Positions 26,550 to 39,060 of a DNA stretch of 64,000 nucleotides are shown here, in pieces. The stretch covers positions 34,776,434 through 34,840,433 of the forward strand of contig CM055876.1 of the NCBI GenBank assembly GCA_029582165.1, read 5' to 3'. Source of the stretch: Portulaca oleracea. Lineage: Eukaryota > Streptophyta > Magnoliopsida > Caryophyllales > Portulacaceae. The translations under genes were made by a program, and so were the position numbers. The number at the start of each line of letters is the position of its first letter. Positions within the stretch are counted from its first letter, which is position 1. The notes beneath the pieces are model-generated. The model had not been told where the DNA came from. It ran no database searches and worked only from the letters and a program-made list of their open reading frames with translations.

Positions 26550-29500
26550 ATGGCGGATGAACCATCGCCGCCGTCGCCGAAGCTCACCGAAGAGCAAAAA
26601 CAACGGGCAGAAGCCAATCGATTACGGGCATTAGCCAAACGCAAAGCCCTAGTATCACAACAATCAACATCAAACCCACAAACCCTAAACCCCTGTTGGA
26701 GGTCATTCAAGTCGAGGAAAATCTCCGACCCACTTACCCACAATGCAATTCCGCCCAAACCCGAACCCGTTTCGCCAGAGAGGTTCGGGGTTCGGCTCGA
26801 AATCTGCTCACCTGACTCGTTTTCTGTCTCTCCTTGCTCGGTTCTAGGGTTTACTTATCCGGGTCGAGCTGAGTGCTTCCGTAGATTAGAGTATCGTCTT
26901 TCAAATGTATGCATTTCGCACCTGGGCAGTCTTCTTTTCAGTCTTTTTGATTTGGGTTTTGAATTTTATGTTATTGGGTGGCGGTATAGAAATTTGATTG
27001 TTTGGTTTGAATTGACTTAGTTATGCTCTTTTTCAATGAGGCTTGTAAAATATAGTTCAATATGGGGCATGGCTATTGATAATTTCTTTTGTATTGGTTG
27101 AATATTGTTCCTTTTCTACTGGGTTTTATTGTAAACAAGCATTTTATAGTCATTCCAATGATCATGATGTTAAATTGAGCACTTTGTTAAGCTTGATTAA
27201 CTATGTGATTGTTTACTTCAATTTGTGTGTCACTTTGCCTTTGGTTATTAAGCTGATAGCCTTATCATGATATCATCCAGTTGTTCTTATCTGATTCGAA
27301 GATTTTATCATAGGTCTTCAAATGTTAAAATGATCAAAATATGTCAATGAAAGAGTTGATACTTGATCTCAAAGAAAATTTACAATGGTTGTATTTTCTC
27401 CTGTTGACAATGCTTCTTTATTTGTGTTGTTTGATTTATTTTTACATTAGTTTAGTGAACTAACAACGACATTAGTATGTTGGGTGTTTCTGCATAACCT
27501 CGTAAATGCTTACCCTTGTAAATGTTCTCTTGTGACTAGGTTATGTTGACACATTATACGCAAATCCATGGAGGTTTGGAGGCCTCTGTATATAAACTTA
27601 GAGATTATGATGCCGTTCTTAGATGCTTAAAGAACTATAAGGATATTGAAGTGGAAGAAATCCCTTGGACAACTTATAATGTGTTAGAGAAATTTTCTCA
27701 TTCCTACACTTCGGGACGATGGATGCCTTGTAGACCCGAGCATTTGTCAGATGAGAAGGTTGACGAACTGATTCAGAAGCTTCCAAGGAAGTTGCTGGAG
27801 ACACTCTTGCCATTTCAGCTCGATGGACTTAAATTTGGACTGCGAAGGGGTGGTCGCTGTCTCATTGCTGATGAGATGGGGCTTGGAAAGACCCTTCAGG
27901 TAGATTTGGCTGTGGTGTGATTTTTGCAGTTCATTTTCTTACAGTTGTTTGGGGTGTATGTGCTATGTTATATATTATAGGCATTTGATTTGATCATCTC
28001 AAGTTAATGTTACTTTGATTCTATGGACATATCGATTAATTTTCACTCAATAAAATTGCGAAGAGCGTTTGACTATCTCCTGTTATTGTTAGACAATTAT
28101 GTCATTGATCTGTTTATGCAAGACCTCCTTTAGTATCCAGTTCCGTTATTCAAGAAAACCATGTGAAGGTTAATCGTGGACTTGGACAAATCTGTTAGCA
28201 TTACCTTTGTCTTCATATCAAAAGACTGGGTTTGCTTTATTTGTCAGGGATGTGTAAGAAGGGATATGTTCCTTTCATCATGATCTTAGGATGTAGGAGC
28301 ATGGTAACAATGCATGTGTAGCCCAATTTTGTGAAACCTTCCATATGGGTTGTGCTACTTCTACCTCTTGTCAAGCTCAAGTATTCTGCTGTCATAAACC
28401 TGATTCATTTTCTTTTCCTTGGCTTTTGTTGCTTTCTTTTCCAAGTTTCAATTTAGCTGTGCCTTGTATGACTTGAGGGAATGCTTTTTCTTGATGAAAG
28501 ATTGTTTTGGGGAGCTTGTTTTGTGAAATAAACTTGATCCCTTTCCTGCTTGAATGCGATGCATTTCAATTACGTGATGTCCTGTTTGTTTCAGGCCATT
28601 GCTATTGCAAGCTGCTTTGCTGATGAAGGTTCAATACTTGTTGTTTGCCCGGCTATTCTGCGTTATACCTGGGCAGAAGAATTAGAGCGTTGGCTTCCAT
28701 CTTATTTGCCCGCCGATATTCATCTTGGTATTTTTTCCAGATCATTCAGTATTAGGCTTTTGAGCTGATATTCATTTCTTTTAGGGTTTATATGCATCTA
28801 ATCTCATTTGTCCATTTGTTTCAGTGTTTGGGCATCGAAACAATCCTGTGCATTTGACAAGACGTCCTAGAATTGTCGTCATTTCGTATAAAATGCTTCA
28901 CCTGTTGCGGGAGAGCATGCTGAGCTTAGAATGGCCTGTTGTGATAATTGATGAATCACATCATATACGATGCTCAAAGAAGAAATCGGAACCTAGAGAG
29001 GTAAACTATGTTCTCTCGTTGCTTTAAAAAAAAACCTATGTTCTCTCTTCTGTTGCTGGGGTTTAAACTTCTGCTATTCAAAATCTGGTTGTGAGTTTAT
29101 TTAGCCAGCCTTAGAGCAGAGTGTTTGTTACTAGTCTTCACTCTTCCATTCCAAGTATTAGTTATCAACACAGAGTGTTAATCCGGACTCTATTGATGGA
29201 CCATTGATTGTTGTTTCTCTTTTTCACTTTTCATAACAGATAAGAGCTGCCCTTGATGTTGCATCTAAGGCAAAGAGGATAGTTCTTTTATCTGGAACGC
29301 CCTCTCTGTCAAGGTTGCACCAATAAACTTCAATTTTGCATTTATTTATATGTTTCATTTTAGTTGCTCGAGCTGCTTTTGAATTTAGTAAATGTCTTGA
29401 TGGTGAAATTCTTGCTAGGTGATCATAGGCCTTTTGACATTTATCATCAAATAAACATGTTATGGTGAGTTTTCTTCGGACACTATGTATTACTGTATAA

Positions 29501-32500
29501 AAGTATATTATCTATGTATGTTCTGTCTTGATTTAGCTTCTTTGTTTCAGGCCTGGATTGCTGGGGAAGAACAAATTTGAGTTTGCAAAGACGTATTGTT
29601 CGGTGAGATTTGCCAAAGATTCTCAAGGGAAAACATTCCAGGTAAGGTTTGTGGTGTTCAGTTGAAGAAATGTGGAGTTTACGCTTATGGTTCACCTTAA
29701 CGAAGAAACATGGCGCAGATGATAATAATCAGGGTCTTGTGAACTTACTTTTGACAAAAAAATATCGTTACTATCTTGAAAAGTCATAATGGCTGTCTTC
29801 CTTGTACACCACTAGCTTTGTGATGAAATAAGCATCTTTGGAACAGGATTTTGAGTTATACTATTACTTTGTGGCTGAAATTAGATCTTAGACTTACCAT
29901 CTCTTGTGATGGATTGATGAGTGATGACAGCAAACAGAAAACTGAATGAGAATCTCTCATGGTGTCTGTATTTTGTTTTGTTATACTCATTTGAACTTCT
30001 TTTTCATTACGCTAGGATTTCTCAAGGGGTACTCGCTTGGAGGAGCTGAACGTTCTACTTAGACAAACTCTTATGGTTTGCTCTCTCTTCTCTCATGGTG
30101 TTTTGTTCTTGTAGCTGTCAACGATGCAACTTTAAAAAATTATTTTTTAGCCTGAACTCTGAATGTATTGTGATAAAATCTAGCAAAAAGGTAACAATGT
30201 TACGAAAAGAAGAAAAAGTAAAAGCAAAGTTACTTACTATGTGCATCATGTCTGTGCCTAAAATTTTTAGCAAGTATTGTCGGAATGCCTTTTGAACAAA
30301 TACTAACTTTTGTTTGTTGATATCCTGTAGATAAGACGGTTAAAGGAACATTTGCTTGTGCAGTTGCCACCTAAACGTAGGCAAATTATAAGATTGTCAT
30401 TGAAAAAATCTGATATTCTTTACGCTAAGAATGCTGAAATCCAAGGCGATGCATTTTCAACCAGTTGTGCAGATGAAATTGAGGAAGACAATGGTATGTT
30501 TGTGGGTTACATGAATTTGATTGAATGCCATTTTGTGCATCTACTTTATTATGCTCCCAAGTACGTTTTATAGCCTTACTAATAGTAGATCAACAACCCG
30601 ATCACTTCTCTTGCTTACAGTCTCAAGTGATCATGCTTAGTAAGCTTATTTTCCAATGTCTTCCTATATTCTGCTTGTACCTAACTATAGTGATCCAAAC
30701 ACTTCCAATATTTTGCATGAAGGAATTTTATAGGCTTGTTTATATCAGCAGATTTGTGTAGAACATTCTGGTTTTAATGTTTTTCAAGGGTTTCTTTTTC
30801 CTTTTTTTTTTCCCCAGACAAAAGAGGTCATAAATCTCAGACAGAACTCTCTTATCAAGTGCTTGGCATTGCAAAGGTGTTTGGGTTTCTTGAGTGGCTT
30901 GCCCTTCATCCAACAGTTTCCGAAGCCGATGACTCTGATAATTGTGAGATGAATGCAAGTTCTCAGAAAATGATAGTCTTTGCTCACCATCACAAGGTTC
31001 TTGATAAAGTGCAGGTGCATATTTTTTTGTGATTCCATCTCGATTTTATGTTTAAGGTCCAACAAAATGTCAACTGGGAAAAACATAGTCAATTCAACCT
31101 TTGCTCTTCTGTTTGGAATATTGTAGTTCACTCTGTTGTCTCTCAGACTCGATTCTGCTTTCAATATTTCAGGAGTTTTTGTGTGACAAACGCATTGGTT
31201 TTGTACGCATTGATGGTAATACTCTTGACAGTGACAGACAATCTGCTGTGCAGTCATTCCGCTCTTCAAAAGAGGTTTGTTCATTCTCTCTATCTTATCT
31301 TACCTGATTTGATACCTTTCACTATTATGTGAAGTTGCTTCTGGAATGTTGTAACTTCATAACTCGATTCTCCATTTTCAGCCTAATTTCACTTGCAGAG
31401 GCACTTCTCATTGTTGTGAAAGATTATTGTAACCGAGTAGTATGAAGATACCAATTTGAACTTATAAGTCAAAGCAGAAGCTGAGATGTAGAGTTAATTT
31501 CTGTGATTTTGAGCTAATGAAAACAATATTTCACTTGGCGTCTTGCTTTATTCAGCCTCTAATAGCATTTAGCCTATATATGCTTTGCAGGTTAAGATTG
31601 CTATGATTGGAATTCAAGTTGGGTATGCTGGGCTTGATCTTTCTGTAGCTCAGAATGTTGCGTTTTTGGAGCTTCCCAAGGATCCAAATTCATTGCTACA
31701 GGTATCATTGTTTTGGCTCAAGGGAAACATCTAAAATAGGTCAAATGCTTACCGTTTTACTTATATTTATATAAAAAAAGCTTGTTGCTTATGGTTGCTT
31801 CTGCAGGCTGAGGATAGAGCGCATAGAAGAGGGCAAAACAATGCTGTCAACATTTACATATTCTGTGCAAAGGTTTTCTTTTCAAGTTATTTTATTTGAT
31901 GTTCAATTGTTCATGTATGAGAAATATGGTTTACATTTTCCTGCTTTCTGAAACTCCTTCATATGTTATAGGATACATCTGATGAATCGCGCTGGCGAAG
32001 ATTGAACAGAAGTGCCCAACGCGTTTCATCGACAATCGATGGCAAGTATAATGCCGTCCAAGAGATCAAGGTTATATTCTTTCTTTCTTAATCATCCATT
32101 TCTGTGGGCCAAAAAGCCTTGCTTTGACAACTCGTGGAAAAAAAAAAGTAGAAGAGAAGGCATTTGGCTTTAGTCCATTACAGTCTAGGTTGTGCATTAG
32201 ATCACTTGGTCATTAACTCATTATATATTAGTAATTTAATCACGGTGTTTTCTTTGTCAAAAGGGTTATTGGACAATAATAATACGAACTTTTAGGGTAT
32301 TGGCCGATAATAATACCAACAATTTTGTTGGAAACTAGTAGTACCAATCATGGACCTATTTGCCTGCAGTAGTACGTTGCCGAGTTGATAGATGTTTAAC
32401 TCGATGAAAAGATGATTTGTCACCTAATTGTCTGAGCTTGAAGCTAGAGCAAGTGGAAAAAAATGTCGACCGCCAATTTTTTTTGCCAACTTAGCAACAT

Positions 32501-35500
32501 TGATCAATTTATCTAGAAAACAATCAAATTTTTATTTTTACATTATTGTATAGCAAAGTTTGTTAATGTTGCTTAGTTGGCAAAAAAAGTGACCATTAAC
32601 ATTTTTTCAACTCACTCTGGTCTTTAGCTCAAACAATTAGGAGATTCATAATCTTTCTGGATAGTAAGAAACCTACCAGCTCGGTTGTGTACTATTACTG
32701 GAAAATAGGTCCATAGTTGGTACTGCTAGTGTCCAACAAAATTGTTTGTATTATTATCGGTCAATACCCCCAAAGTTAGTATTATTTTTGTCCAATATTC
32801 CTTGTCAAAAGAAACATCAATAAGCTAGGATTGGTCTTTCTTAGTGGTTTCTTTCTTTCTTTTCATTTTGGCTGATGGGCAATTATATCTACTGTAAACT
32901 TTGTTGTGAATGGCAGGTTGACAGTGTTTTGAGCTTGGGGAGCACGGCTGTCTGTCAAAGCTTTAACTCAGAAAATGGTGCCGCACCTTCTTTAGAGACT
33001 ACGGGAGACGAAAAAATGCAGCAATGTGAAACACATAATGATGACTCAGAAAATGCTGCTGCAACTTCTTTATCGTGTTCTGGAGACGAAAAAATCCAGG
33101 AATGTGAAGCAGATAATGCTGAGTCAGAAAATGCTGCTGCAACTTCTTTAGAGTGTTCTGGGGACGCAAAAATGCAGGAATGTGAATCAGATAACGCTGA
33201 CTCAGAAAATGCTACTGCAACTTCTTTAGAGTGTTCTGGAGACGAGAAAATGCAGGAATGTGAAGCGGATAATGCTGCCCATGTTAAGGTTGCGTACATA
33301 ATTTCATCATTGAGCAAGTTGTTTTATCGTCTAAAAGAACATATGTTTATGGATTTATGCTGTCAAGAACCTTTTTTTGATAAAAGAAATCTTATTTCTT
33401 TTTATGTTATATGCTTTATACAGGGTGGGGATGAAAAGTGTGATGCAGCAGCAGTGATACCTGAAGCGTCCAAAGAACTGACCCAAACTCAGAACTCCAT
33501 CCCGGTTCATTCACTCCGCTTTGCAGTGAGTATTTTTGTAAATGCTAATTTCATTGCTTTGTTTAAAGCAAGTAATCTATGATACTTGAACATTTTAATC
33601 TCTAAAGCAGAATCGATATGATCAAATGCGCCTGAGTTTGTAGGTGAGCCAGTACACGGGAAGGGTCCACTTGTGTGCTTGCATGCCCGGGGAAGGTTCA
33701 ACCCCGAGATCATTATCTGAGAATTTCCGGCCGGAGGAAATCCAAGCGGGTCCCTCTGAAACGTCCTCCGTATTTGCAAAAGAGAATCCCGTTTTCCAGC
33801 TCGCAATCACGAGCTTTGTAAATGAGTGGAAGAATCTGAAGCGCATGGAGAAGAGGAAGTTGTTCGGAAAGCCTTTGCAGATCCCTTTAGCACTTGAACT
33901 GTTGCGCATCAGTGAAAGCAGTAACCATGATAGTAAAGTCCGTACAATGTCTTACTTTCCGCTTGCGATTATCATATGTATTTTTTGATTTTTATGAGGA
34001 ATATGCGTTGATGATATGACTCGTGGGTTCATATTTTAACAGGGACTGTTGAAAGGAGGGAGTAGAAGAAGGCACACACCTTTGTATGATATGAGCTACC
34101 CTCTATCCTCAAATGCTGTGGTAAAGGAGGTTCATCTCTGTGATGACTTCAGGAAGACAAAACCGTACATTCAGTTCTGGACATTGACGGATGAACCCCT
34201 ATGCAAGCTCTGTCAAAATCCTTGCCTGTAAGTATATTTGTGTGTTTTTCACTGCCAACGAATTTGAAGTTTGTGATTGTGGGTTTACTCTGTTTCCAGG
34301 GGTATAAATGCCAAGAAGCCAAAGGATTTTCTAGATCTTTTCTGTTCCATACCCTGTTATGAAGAATATCGATCAAGAACTAGCGGAAAATTCCTCCGAG
34401 AGGTTTTCATTTTGGCTACAGTTTTTCTTTGCCGATATCTGTGTTTTTATTTATTGAGTTTTTGAAATATCTTTTTGTTATAATGCAGGAACTTTTTGAA
34501 ATTGAACGTGGCGTTTGTTCAAATTGTCAACTGGACTGCCACAAGCTTGTGCAGCACCTAAAACCATTGACGCTGGAGAACCGTGAGAAGTATATTGAGC
34601 GAGAGGCACCACAGTTGGCTAAGAACAAGAAACTGTAAGTTGCCTTATCGAGTTTCTATTTTCGGTATAATTTAAGAATGGAATTTCACGACGACTAATG
34701 ACATACTCTTAGTAGCTTCCCATATCTTAAAATGTAATGTCAGTATAAGTATCTTCCAAACCAATGTCATTGCTCGTGAGCTAGCTAGATCTATTGGCCA
34801 CCTTTAAATATTTTGAAAAATGCTAATTTTATCGCCATTGTCAGGATGGACAAGCTTATTCGTGAACCAACTGATGGTAATGCCTGGCATGCTGATCATA
34901 AAGTTGCTGTCTATCTGGGAGGAGGTGCGTTTCTTTCAATCTGTACATGTTTACTGCTGTAAATATCAGGTTGATTCATCAAAGTTGTAAAATTTATTGC
35001 AGGCGAGTGTAAAGTGGAGAACATGAGGACACTCTGTGTGGTATGTCATGCTGAGGTCACTGCAGTGCAAACCACCGAACGAGCTTTAGCCAGGAAGCTA
35101 CTCAGGAAGGCCATGGCTAATATCAGAAAGACCAGCAAAGGGCAAGCCAAAAATACGGTACACTCTAACTTAACATCTGGATTAGACAACAGCCTGTTTT
35201 CTTTGGCAGCACTGGTTTCATCAAATATTGCGCTAATCAAACCAGGAAAAATAATAGGTTTCCTCGAACAGAACATCTTTTTTATCATCATTTTCCTTGG
35301 CATCTGATTAAACTAATTTTCATAATAGCCTTGGTATCTTCTCACTATGACAAAGCGACACTTAAATAGGGACGAAAATTTGTGCAATTAGCTTGAGGGT
35401 GTATGTATATAATTCTTTGGCAGGACAAAGATGTCCCGGCGATTGAAGAGAAAGCAGAAGATGATGAGCTACTGGTAGATGTTAGACCTGGCAATCGGAT

Positions 35501-35528
35501 GGATCGGATCGGATTCGGATCGGATTAA
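26550..35528 (+). CDS. ZRANB3: ZRANB3-like SNF2 annealing helicase with C-terminal HNH nuclease, 23 exons
   Basis: Exons: 26550-26906, 27540-27899, 28595-28727, 28825-29000, 29240-29313, 29429-29464, 29551-29641, 30016-30075, 30331-30493, 30818-31014, 31173-31274, 31591-31701, 31807-31872, 31972-32070, 32917-33288, 33424-33525, 33644-33937, 34043-34227, 34300-34402, 34489-34634, 34845-34924, 35003-35157, 35424-35528; about 1188 residues. Helicase motifs run in order: DEMGLGKT (I), DESH (II), SGTP (III), FAHHHKVLD (IV), EDRAHRRGQ (VI). A Cys-rich region (CKLCQNPC, CSIPCY, CSNCQLDC) precedes the HNH motif NAWHADHK...RTLCVVCH. The family remodels stalled forks by ATP-driven strand annealing and cuts DNA; plants have one such SNF2-HNH gene. 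Exon 15 holds four 26-residue acidic repeats. A hAT element in exon 23 replaces the last ten codons with a 13-residue foreign tail before a stop at 35526-35528. Confidence 0.9.
32264..32801. mobile_element. TIR element with 10-bp target duplication in SNF2-HNH intron 14
   Basis: The left arm ggttattggacaataataat... and the right arm ...gtccaatattcc are inverted repeats over ~50 bp. Exact copies of ttgtcaaaag flank them (32254-32263 and 32802-32811). A 9-10-bp duplication points to a Mutator-type element. The 538-bp body has no transposase. Similar phrases near 6865-7300 suggest a second, decayed copy. Confidence 0.8.
32968..33279 (+). repeat. Four tandem 78-bp coding repeats in exon 15 of the SNF2-HNH gene
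   Basis: Units of 26 codons start at 32968, 33046, 33124 and 33202. Each follows the pattern SEN-x-AA-x-SLE-x-SGDEKMQECE-x-DNA-x. The array lies between the helicase and nuclease parts, is strongly acidic, and each unit keeps one or two cysteines. The frame is preserved across all units. The last unit is followed by AHVK and the exon end. Confidence 0.92.
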
Positions 35529-36802
35529 CTCGGATTCGGATTTTTCGGATCAGCCGTACTCTGGTTCGGATTCGGATTCGGATCGGATGGGGTTCGGGTT
35601 CGGATTGACTCGGATGTGTTTTGTCGGGTTCGGATCGGATTCGGACCGGGTTTAATCGGATCGTAATGTTCGGGTGGGATTCGGGTTCGGATTGACTCGG
35701 ACGGGTTTTTGTCGGGTTCGGATTGACTCGGATGGGTTGTGTCGGGTTCGGATCGGAATATGACCGGTTTTGATTGGATCAGGATCCTTCGGGTTATAGT
35801 TGGATCGGGTGGGGTTCGGGTTCGAATTCACTCGGATGGGTTTTTGTCGAGTTTGGATTGGATTAGGTAGGTTTGATCGGATCGAGATCTTCGGGTTGTT
35901 TTTGGATCGGACCAAATTCGGATCTAAGTTTATAATATTGGGTAAACAATCTAAACATGTCATATACACCGAAGTAATGAAATTAGTCTATAATTTTATG
36001 CCAATTACACAAACCTTGTTTGAAAAATTTGTAGTTTAGATATATAGTGGTTGTGGATTGGCGGATGGTTTCGAATAAACGTCTACTAAGCTCTAAATTC
36101 ATAATTTTAAAAATCAAAATATATAATTTATAAATTAAAGGTAATCATCTCAAAATTTACAAAAATCCAACTTAAAAGTAAAGTTGAATTATATAATTTA
36201 TAAATTATAATGGTACCAGACATTTTTTATTGTGATTGGTCGAATTATAATCGAGTCGGCTTAGTTTGGTTCTATTTCGGGTCGAATGTGCGTCGAGCAG
36301 GGTGAAACTCCATTCGAACAATTTTCAAATTCGGGTTAAATCAAATTTGACTCGGGTCGGATGCAGCTTGAATAAGATAAAATTCGGTTCAGGCAATTTT
36401 CGGATTCGGGTTAAATCGGATTTGGCTTGGCTCGGGTCAGATAAAATTCAGGTCGGGCAAATTCGGATTCTGGTTAACTCGGATTTGGCAATGCTCGAGT
36501 CGGGTTCAGATCGGATCAAATTATTTCGGATGTGGCTCAGGTCGGGTAAAAATCAGTTCGGGAAATTTCGGATTCGGGTTAACTCGGATTTGGCAATGCT
36601 CGGGTTGGGTTCGGATCGGATCGGATTATTTCGGATCTCTTTCTTATTCGGTAAAATTCGGGTTGAGATTCGGATCGGATTCGAGGTCGGATTATCTCCG
36701 GGTTCGGATCAAGACCGGATCATCCATTTCGGTGTCGGATCGGATTCGGATTCGGATTTTTCGGATCGGATTTCGGATCTCGGATCAGCTTTGCCAGGTC
36801 TA
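35483..36802. mobile_element. hAT-type non-autonomous element inside the last coding exon
   Basis: The termini tagacctggcaa and ttgccaggtcta are a perfect 12-bp inverted repeat. The 8-bp sequence gtagatgt is present on both sides (35475-35482 and 36803-36810), the target duplication length of hAT elements. The interior is mostly degenerate repeats of 'tcggattcggatcgga' and 'gggttcggattgactcgga'. It has no transposase. The insertion separates the helicase-nuclease frame from its original final codons. Confidence 0.93.
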
Positions 36803-37330
36803 GTAGATGTTCCTGGGAGTGTGTATTCCGAACCGAAATAAGATAGCACAGAGAAAGAGTTAAAAAATACATCCGACTGACTATTTAACTTGAAATTTCC
36901 CAGAAATTTCTGGGAATTGTTGATCAGGACAACTGTTTTGTCTGTAAGGAGGATGAGATGTTTATACCAGGATGAGCAGTTTTCATATATGTCGATTTTT
37001 GCACACAGTTTCCAGATTTGTCTACACCATACAGGAATGATGATCAATTGCGAACTCAAGACAAAAGTAGAGCCATTAGAAAGAGAGATAGAAAAAGATG
37101 TTTGTATTACCATTTGTTGTATTCAATCTCACAGCTGACTGTAATCAAGTGTATCATTTATTTGCTGTATGTTGTAAGTTTCATACAGATCTCAGTGATT
37201 ACATGCTTCACTGCGCTTTGCCAAAGTTGTTTTGCAAGCAGTTACAATGCCCATCTACATTTTTTTTTCTGTAAATTTTATATGAAATCGTCTTATAATA
37301 AATTTAGTGAGACATGCAGAGCTTTGTGGT
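36803..37330 (+). other. Displaced original C-terminal codons and 3' UTR of the SNF2-HNH gene
   Basis: Right after the hAT element the duplicated target is followed by codons for VDVPGSVYSEPK and a stop at 36839-36841. This continues the frame DDELL|VDV that is interrupted at 35483, so the ancestral protein probably ended here. The following ~480 bases, AT-rich and without a reading frame of note, are the likely 3' UTR. Transcripts reading through the element would carry it in their 3' UTR. Confidence 0.75.
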
Positions 37331-37733
37331 GATGACTTATTAGCCATAGTAAAATATTGAAAATGTCTCCTTAAAACTTAAAAGGAGTTTGTCTCACAAA
37401 TATGTCAGCAATATTTTCATGAAGGGGTAAAATGATTTTGTGTTTGTCATTGAATTTTAATATAACTAGGGAGTGATTAATGGAATAAGAAGAATAATAG
37501 AGTATGTGAAACTCTTTTACATTGGCATAATAATCATATTTTCTGAATGTTATAAAGATTTTCCTTAAACACCGACATTGTACAAGATAGTTTTATGAAG
37601 ATCAATTTTAGCATTATTTATAAAGATGTGGGGACTTTAAATCTGCAACTGACATGGTTTCATTATCCATATTAGTTGATTGTGATAATACATCAAATTT
37701 GATAGAGATTTTTTGAATTGACTATTTAATTAA

Positions 37734-37990
37734 GGCTCCGTTCTTTTATACGGTGTGGTGCGGTGGAATTTGAAAAAGTGTGGTGAAGTATGGTGGGTTG
37801 TGATGAGTTGTGATGAGTGGGGTAGGTGATGAGGGAGAAGGTAAAAAATAGAGGAGAAAGTGAAAAGAGAGAAAAATAAGAAGATATTTTGGTAATGATT
37901 GTGGTAAAGTGTGGTGGAGTATGGTAAAATATTGAGTAGTGCGATGTGGTACGGTACCACACCGTAAGTTACCATATAAAAAACGGGGCA
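37734..37990. mobile_element. PIF/Harbinger-like MITE
   Basis: It begins ggctccgttcttttatacgg after TAA and ends ccatataaaaaacggggc. The interior 'gtgatgagttgtgatgagtg' is typical of the family. The right target copy is not clear. Confidence 0.7.
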
Positions 37991-38172
37991 ACTTAAAGGC
38001 TTATGACAACAACACTTTTTGTGGTAGATGGTTAGTCAATATAAGATCACATGGACAACCCCTAAGTCCAATTAGTCGACAGTTGATCGAGGTATTTGTT
38101 GTCCCAATTCAAACTCACATAGAAAGTAAAATACAAAGGACAAAAAGGGCACAGCTGGCAAAAATCAAGTAA

Positions 38173-38438
38173 GGCTTTATTTTTTTATGCGGTAAGTTGT
38201 GTTACGGCACTAGTATTACTGCACTTTAATTTTTACCACAGTTCACCACATCACACCACACCACGCCATAATCATTACTAATGTATCTCTTCACTTTTCT
38301 CTCTCCCCACTTTTTTCATATACTTTTCACATTTTCTCTCCTCACATACCCCACCTACCACAATTCACCACACTTTTTCAAATTTTACCGCACCGCACCA
38401 TTACTACACCTTGCCAACCGTATAAAAAGAACGGGGCC
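38173..38438. mobile_element. PIF/Harbinger-like MITE, opposite orientation
   Basis: The ends ggctttatttttttatgcgg and ccgtataaaaagaacggggcc are flanked by TAA on both sides (38170-38172 and 38439-38441). The interior is the reverse complement of the neighbouring copy (cacaccacaccacg). The pair at 37734-38438 could form a large hairpin. Confidence 0.8.
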
Positions 38439-38780
38439 TAAAAATATTATCAAGCCAAGCAAAACTAATTGACAAATATAATATGGGTGTCTTTGGTCGG
38501 AGAAAAATCATTTTTCAGAAAATAATTTTTTTATTTCAAGCGTTTGACAAATGAAATAAGGAGAAAATCATTCCCCCTCTATTTGTAAATTATTTCCTAG
38601 GCCCAACATTAAAAAAATCAAATTTCCTACTTCAGGTCATTCCTAGCAATCCAAATTTCTCGCCTTTGCTTCTATCTCTAATTGAAACCATTTCTTTCTC
38701 ATCCATCTAATCATCTCTCTCATCTGGTCCTCTTTCTCTCTCTTTTTTTCTTTTTTTTTACTTTCTTATCCAACCAAAAA

Positions 38781-38824
<44 letters not shown>

Positions 38825-39060
38825 CAACAAATGAAAATATTACTTGAAAACTTATTTTTTCGTACAAGTAATATCTTTGGCTTCCAACTCCATGCAAAGC
38901 ATCTTAATGGTTTTCTTGGAGTAGCACCTAAGCTAAGTTGTACTTGTACGAGTCTACTTAGTCCCTGTTCTTTTGTTCGGTACGGAAATGATGTTGTGTG
39001 GTGAAATTATAGAAAATGTGGTAAGGTGTGGAATGATATGGTAAAATTTGTGAATAGTAT

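Noticed and set aside
32955..33317. 120-codon antisense frame across exon 15
   Set aside because: It is the mirror of the 26-residue coding repeat; periodicity makes both strands open.
35652..36841. Frames rich in FGFGSD/RIRVNSDLA repeats as a repeat protein
   Set aside because: They are translations of the internal 'tcggattcgg' repeats of the hAT element; the only real coding part is the first few codons fused to the helicase.
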